DNA of 35,014 nucleotides, taken from the NCBI GenBank assembly GCA_016880395.1, contig JAEHDN010000033.1:1-35014 (forward strand), written 5' to 3'. Source of the stretch: Candidatus Eiseniibacteriota bacterium (GTDB lineage: Bacteria; Eisenbacteria; RBG-16-71-46; SZUA-252). The notes beneath the pieces are model-generated. The model was not told the DNA's origin. It searched no databases and saw only the letters and a list, made by a program, of their open reading frames with translations. Below are positions 31,831 to 35,014 of the stretch, piece after piece. The position numbers were made by a program, and so were the translations under genes. Position 1 is the stretch's first letter. Each line of letters begins with the position of its first letter.

Positions 31831-32523
31831 TCAACGCATGCCAGCGAGGAGCACGCTGAGCAGGAATCCCGGCAGGATGGCCAGGACCCCGAATCGGTAT
31901 CCCTTCCTCGCGTAGACGGCGATTCCGAGCGCCGCGATACCCGTGCTCCAGAGGACGAAGGGGTCCGTGGCCGCGTCCAGCATCCGCCCGAGAGGCCCAA
32001 GCTCGTCCCCGAGGAAGTTTCCGAGCCCGAGCCGGATGTCCAGCGTCCCCTTGTTCGAGGCGATGGCCGTCCGGATCGTCTGATCGATGAGGCCGATGGT
32101 AGCGCCATGGGCCTGGGCCGAGAGGTAGTGCCGGTAGGTGAGGCCGGCTCCCATCATGAGGTTGCCCATGAAGAACGCGATCCCCGCCCCCAGGAGGAGG
32201 ATGAACGCGATCGTCACCGCGCCACCGATCCCGATGACGGCCGGCGCCGCGGGAGACTCGAAGAACTGCTGCATGTGCTCGATCTGCTCGGGGGGCGTTC
32301 CCTTCGCCTCCGCCTTCGCGACCGCGTCGTTCACCACGGCGCCCGACTGGAGGACGATCAGCGAGAAGGCGATCTGCGCCAGGGCGAGAATGAGCACGGG
32401 CGCCCAGTAGCGGGGACGCGGCCGCATCCCTTCGAAGGTCTCGCGCGGCCGGACGAAGACGCCGGCCATCGCGCCCAGGGGAGACGGGACGGGCGGCTCG
32501 GTTACGGACATCACCTCGGCCAT
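31831..32523 (-). CDS. YIP1-family membrane protein
   Basis: 230 residues with about five membrane segments: YWAPVLILALAQIAFSLIV, AVIGIGGAVTIAFILLLGAGIAFFMG, and three shorter ones up to LAILPGFLLSVLLAGM. The N-terminal LGAMAGVFVRPRETFEGMRPRPRYWAP is the usual opening of YIP1-domain proteins (a family with GVFxxPxxTFxxLxxxP), whose bacterial members have no settled function. GGAGG lies 7 bases before the ATG, and the gene begins one base after the tonB stop codon, so it is the last gene of the TonB operon. A link to TonB function is inference from position only. Confidence 0.8.
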   Translation of the reverse strand: MAEVMSVTEPPVPSPLGAMAGVFVRPRETFEGMRPRPRYWAPVLILALAQIAFSLIVLQSGAVVNDAVAKAEAKGTPPEQIEHMQQFFESPAAPAVIGIGGAVTIAFILLLGAGIAFFMGNLMMGAGLTYRHYLSAQAHGATIGLIDQTIRTAIASNKGTLDIRLGLGNFLGDELGPLGRMLDAATDPFVLWSTGIAALGIAVYARKGYRFGVLAILPGFLLSVLLAGMR

Positions 32524-32524
32524 G

Positions 32525-33238
32525 TCACTTCCTCCCGGAGTCCAGGACGCGTTCCAGATGGAACAGGAACGGGATCGCCACCGTGCACGGCACGGCTTTG
32601 TCCTTCTGGCGTCCCGGCTCGAACTCGAACTGGTAGATCGCGTCCACGGCCGCGCGGATCAGGACCTCGGGCGCATCTGCGCGCGCCACCCAGGCACGTG
32701 AGATCCTCCCACGCTCGTCGAGGTTGACGTGCAGGATCACGGTTCCCTCGAGACCCTGACTCCTCGCCTCCTGGGGATAGACGGGCTCCACACGCCGGAT
32801 CACCCGGGGCGCGACGTCGTAGGCGTAGAAGACCGGCGGCGCGTCGCCGTCCCCGGTTCCCCGGCCTCCTCCCACACCCCCGCCTCCGCCTATCGCGCTG
32901 GCCCCGGCCGCGGCCGTCAGCGCCGCGGGTGTGGTCTCGACCCGAGCGGCGGACTCCATCTGGACCGGCCCCCCATCCGCTGCCGAGGGCGCCGCCGAGA
33001 CGCGGCTGTCGGCGTCCGGCGCCTTGGATCCCGGCGAGCCCGGCCATGGCTCCCGGCTCCTCCAGGGACGCACATCCACCATCCGGATCCAGTCGCGCTC
33101 CGTGCGAGCCGGGGCGGCCGTATACGCCGGGACGACCGCGAAGAGAATCGCGTGAACGACCACCGCGGCCGCGAGCGCCCGGCGCAGATTGCGCCGGTAG
33201 CGGGCCTGGGATGGATGCCGATGGTCGAGTGCGCTCAT
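32525..33238 (-). CDS. tonB: TonB-family energy transducer
   Basis: 237 residues. N-terminal cytosolic basic stretch and membrane helix (LRRALAAAVVVHAILFAVVP), a linker rich in Pro, Ala and Gly with a run of glycines (GGGGGVGGGRG), then the TonB C-terminal domain (about 150-237): RRVEPVYPQEARSQGLEGTVILHVNLDERGRISRAWV and AVDAIYQFEFEPGRQKDKAVPCTVAIPFLF. It spans the periplasm and passes proton-motive energy from ExbB/ExbD to outer-membrane receptors. The ATG overlaps the stop of the second ExbD gene (ATGA). No TonB-dependent receptor is in the window. Confidence 0.93.
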   Translation of the reverse strand: MSALDHRHPSQARYRRNLRRALAAAVVVHAILFAVVPAYTAAPARTERDWIRMVDVRPWRSREPWPGSPGSKAPDADSRVSAAPSAADGGPVQMESAARVETTPAALTAAAGASAIGGGGGVGGGRGTGDGDAPPVFYAYDVAPRVIRRVEPVYPQEARSQGLEGTVILHVNLDERGRISRAWVARADAPEVLIRAAVDAIYQFEFEPGRQKDKAVPCTVAIPFLFHLERVLDSGRK

Positions 33239-33645
33239 CCTCGCCTCCGGCGATCCACCGCGAGCGAGACGCGAGGGGCGCGCGCCGCCTCGAGCTGATC
33301 GATCAGCGCGGCGACCTCGGTGAAAGGCGCAGCCGCGTCTGCGTGGAGCGAGATCGCGAGCGCCGGGTTCGCGCGGAGCTTCTCCGCCAGGATCGCGCCC
33401 ACCTGGGCTGGATCGACCCGCGCGTCGTTGAGCGCGACATCCCCGTTCGGCCCGAGGGACACGCGGATGGCCGACTCGCGACCGAGTGGCACACCCGACG
33501 TGGCGCCGGGAAGGCGCACTCCGAGCGGCTCCTGCGACCCGATGAAGGTCGTGCTCAGGAAGAAGATGAGGAGCAGCATCGCGATGTCCGCCATGGACGC
33601 GGTCGGGATTACCGACTGGGTGTGGACGCGGCGGCGGATCCTCAC
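33235..33645 (-). CDS. exbD: ExbD/TolR-family biopolymer transport protein (second copy)
   Basis: 136 residues: short cytosolic start (RIRRRVHTQSVIPTASM), one membrane helix with the proton-path aspartate (ADIAMLLLIFFLSTTF) and a periplasmic domain (VRLPGATSG, IRVSLGPNGDVALNDARVD, ALAISLHADAAAPFTEVAALIDQLEAARAPRVSLAV). Starts at GTG 33645 in a GTGA overlap with the first ExbD gene; its stop overlaps tonB (ATGA). Two different ExbD chains with one ExbB are common in TonB systems of the FCB group and related phyla. Confidence 0.92.
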   Translation of the reverse strand: MRIRRRVHTQSVIPTASMADIAMLLLIFFLSTTFIGSQEPLGVRLPGATSGVPLGRESAIRVSLGPNGDVALNDARVDPAQVGAILAEKLRANPALAISLHADAAAPFTEVAALIDQLEAARAPRVSLAVDRRRRG

Positions 33646-34049
33646 GACGGGGCTCCGCTCTTCAGCGTGATGTCGCGCACCCCGGCGAGCTTCACCTGAT
33701 CGAGCGCCTCGACCAGCGCGGCATAGGAAGCCGCCGGGTCGACGGTGAGCTGCACGATGAGCCCAGGCTCCGCGCGCCGTCGCGCGACGAGTGCGTTCCG
33801 AAGCCCTGTGGGCGGGAGCACAGCGCCGTCGAGAACCACATGATGCTCCGCGTCCACGAGGATCCGCGCGATCCGCTCCGGCCGGACGAGGCGCTGGGGC
33901 GCACCGGGCACCGGGAGTCCGAGCACGATGCCCCGCTCGGCGGTGAAGATCGCCGTCGAGAGGAAGAAGATGAGGAGCAGGAACGACACGTCGGCCGTGG
34001 ACACGAGCGGGATCTCGGGGTGAGGCTGTCGCCTGCGGAGCGGCTTCAT
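33642..34049 (-). CDS. exbD: ExbD/TolR-family biopolymer transport protein (first copy)
   Basis: 135 residues, the same plan as its neighbour: basic start (MKPLRRRQPHPEIPLVS), membrane helix with the conserved aspartate (TADVSFLLLIFFLSTAIF), then a periplasmic domain (GIVLGLPVPGAPQRLV, ARILVDAEHHVVLDG, GLIVQLTVDPAASYAALVEALDQVKLAGVRDITL). ATG in an ATGA overlap with the ExbB gene. The two ExbD proteins are similar in length but clearly diverged, so they are probably not interchangeable. Confidence 0.92.
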   Translation of the reverse strand: MKPLRRRQPHPEIPLVSTADVSFLLLIFFLSTAIFTAERGIVLGLPVPGAPQRLVRPERIARILVDAEHHVVLDGAVLPPTGLRNALVARRRAEPGLIVQLTVDPAASYAALVEALDQVKLAGVRDITLKSGAPS

Positions 34050-34834
34050 CGAGTCGACGTGGCCGACGGTCCCCGGAGCGGCGACACGAAGGGCTGCGCA
34101 TCGCCGTCGTGCGTCGTCAGCACGTCGATCAGCTCCGCCCCCGACTCCTCCATGTCGATCACGAACTTGTCGATCCGGGACACGAAGTAGTTGTGCGCGG
34201 TCTGCACCGGGATGGCGACCATCAGCCCCGCCGCGGTGGTGATGAGCGCCTCGTAGATCCCGGTGGCCACCAGCTTCGCGGACACGTCCTCGGCCGCGGC
34301 GATGGCCTCGAAGGCGTGGATCATTCCCGAGACCGTGCCGAGGAATCCGAGAAGCGGGGCGATGTTCGCGACCGTGGCGAGCCAGATGAGCCCGCGCTCG
34401 AGCTGCGCGGTCTCGATGGAGGCCGCGGTCGTGATGGCCTTCTCCACCGCCTCGGGCCCCTTGCGCGCTCTCGCGAGCCCCGAGTGGAGGACCGCCGCGA
34501 TCGGACCGCGTCGTCCATGAAGGAATCGCTCGGCGCCCTCGAGCCCCTGTTCCTGGAGCACGCGGATCAGCTCGTTCATGAGCCGTCCCGTGTCCGTGCG
34601 AGCCTTGGCGAAGAACGTGAACCGCTCGATGATGATCGCGAGCCCGACGATCGAGCAGACGAGGATCGGGTGCATGAAGATCCCACCCGTCCAGTAGAGG
34701 TCGATCAGCTCCGACTGGCGTCCGGGTCCCGAGAGGGGCTCGGCCCAGGCGGGGGCGGCCGCCAGGACTGCGGGGAGGACCTCCACGAAACGTCGGAACA
34801 CGTTACGGAATCGCAGCTTGGACGGAAGCGACAT
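34046..34834 (-). CDS. exbB: MotA/TolQ/ExbB-family proton channel protein
   Basis: 262 residues. A signal-like N terminus (FVEVLPAVLAAAPAWA) precedes the three membrane helices usual for ExbB: MHPILVCSIVGLAIIIERFTFF, LIWLATVANIAPLLGFLGTVSGMIHAF and LITTAAGLMVAIPVQTAHNYFV. The segment LLGFLGTVSGMIHAFEAIA is the family core that lines the proton path with ExbD. The large cytosolic loop lies between the first two. No SD precedes the ATG, and a good promoter ends just 9 bases upstream, so the mRNA may be leaderless. First gene of exbB-exbD-exbD-tonB-YIP1. An insertion sequence begins about 55 bases upstream. Confidence 0.93.
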   Translation of the reverse strand: MSLPSKLRFRNVFRRFVEVLPAVLAAAPAWAEPLSGPGRQSELIDLYWTGGIFMHPILVCSIVGLAIIIERFTFFAKARTDTGRLMNELIRVLQEQGLEGAERFLHGRRGPIAAVLHSGLARARKGPEAVEKAITTAASIETAQLERGLIWLATVANIAPLLGFLGTVSGMIHAFEAIAAAEDVSAKLVATGIYEALITTAAGLMVAIPVQTAHNYFVSRIDKFVIDMEESGAELIDVLTTHDGDAQPFVSPLRGPSATSTR

Positions 34835-34843
34835 GGAGCGAAG

Positions 34844-34872
34844 AGCCTAGGCCCGGGACCGCGGACTGTCAA
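34844..34872 (-). promoter_or_regulatory. Sigma70-type promoter for the TonB operon
   Basis: On the minus strand TTGACA (34872-34867), 17 bases, TAGGCT (34849-34844). The expected start near 34837 is only 2-3 bases from the exbB ATG, fitting the absent SD. The promoter lies between exbB and the insertion sequence end and looks intact. Confidence 0.55.
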
Positions 34873-34888
34873 GACCGCAGCGCCGGGG

Positions 34889-35014
34889 TGTGACTGCTAC
34901 ATAGAAATGTCCTCCCCCAGCTGCTCTGTGAAAATGTCCCCCCATGGGGACAATCACGATGAGCGTCAAAGAGGCTCAGCGGCCGGGCCTGATAAGGGCC
35001 GCACGGGATGGGAA
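34889..35014 (+). mobile_element. Left end of an insertion sequence (ISNCY-like), partial
   Basis: The sequence from about TGTGACTGCTAC carries two spaced copies of a short motif, GAAATGTCCTCCCCC (34904-34918) and GAAAATGTCCCCCC (34930-34943), just before a transposase start. Repeats of GAAATGTCC at the ends are a habit of the ISNCY-type elements I know. The exact outer boundary is a guess, since the right end and target duplication are outside the window. Confidence 0.6.
34959..35014 (+). CDS. Transposase, N-terminal end (partial; ISNCY-like)
   Basis: Only 18 codons are visible (MSVKEAQRPGLIRAARDG), and the frame runs off the window. The pattern S-x-K-E-x-x-R-x-x-L-x-x-A-x-x-G is the usual opening of ISNCY-family transposases, ahead of a helix-turn-helix that would start beyond the end. 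ATG 34959 is chosen, with GGGGA 9 bases upstream; an in-frame ATG at 34944 is the alternative. It reads away from exbB. The family call rests on a short stretch and the flanking repeats. Confidence 0.6.
   Translation, partial: MSVKEAQRPGLIRAARDG

Noticed and set aside
1..35014. CRISPR arrays, prophage genes, toxin-antitoxin pairs
   Set aside because: No regularly spaced repeats, phage structural genes or recognisable toxin-antitoxin pairs were seen.

Overview
The window is high-GC bacterial DNA with very dense coding. Almost every gene lies on the minus strand, in long runs of overlapping genes. A PorV/PorQ-type outer-membrane protein, a tiny COX24-type ribosomal protein, MacA/TolC efflux genes and ExbB/ExbD/ExbD/TonB genes point to a didermic bacterium of, or near, the FCB group (Candidatus Eisenbacteria- or Gemmatimonadota-like). 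No rRNA or other marker is present, so the phylum is inference.

Layout from left to right: (1) the 3' end of a plus-strand LysM protein (1-188). (2) A minus-strand block with a PorV-like protein and two GlgC paralogues (226-3818), one apparently catalytic and one lacking a sugar-phosphate-binding lysine. (3) PilZ protein and RNase R (3910-6359). (4) A 31-residue ribosomal protein and HU, with their own promoter and terminator (6363-6932), then signal peptide peptidase SppA. (5) A 528-base gene-free stretch (7827-8354) with nested inverted repeats. (6) Phosphoglycerate mutase GpmI. (7) An unusual run, 9907-18432: a small membrane protein, a LipM-like octanoyltransferase, four uncharacterised membrane proteins, a barrel-sandwich/KOW-like protein, an orphan MutL-type ASKHA ATPase, a small helical protein and a membrane protein with a PH-like domain. 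(8) The whole glycine cleavage set gcvT-gcvH-gcvPA-gcvPB (18419-22774), directly upstream of block 7 in the direction of transcription. (9) uvrA. (10) A TolC/MacA/ATPase/permease/permease export operon (25740-31732). (11) A YIP1-like protein and a TonB/ExbD/ExbD/ExbB operon (31831-34834). (12) The left end of an insertion sequence with the first codons of an ISNCY-like transposase on the plus strand (34889-35014).

The clearest functional link is between blocks 7 and 8: GcvH needs a lipoyl group, and the LipM-like protein has the Cys/Lys pair (C148, K163) at the spacing I recall for B. subtilis LipM. Twelve ordinary gene junctions are 4-base start/stop overlaps (ATGA, GTGA, TTGA), so translational coupling is the rule. 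Two genes appear to start at CTG, and several genes (uvrA, exbB, perhaps gpmI) have a -10-like hexamer 7-11 bases before the ATG and no Shine-Dalgarno (SD) sequence, which suggests leaderless mRNAs.

The best candidate for an undescribed system is the 11189-18432 block, in which a MutL-type ATPase without any mutase sits with a set of membrane proteins of unknown function.
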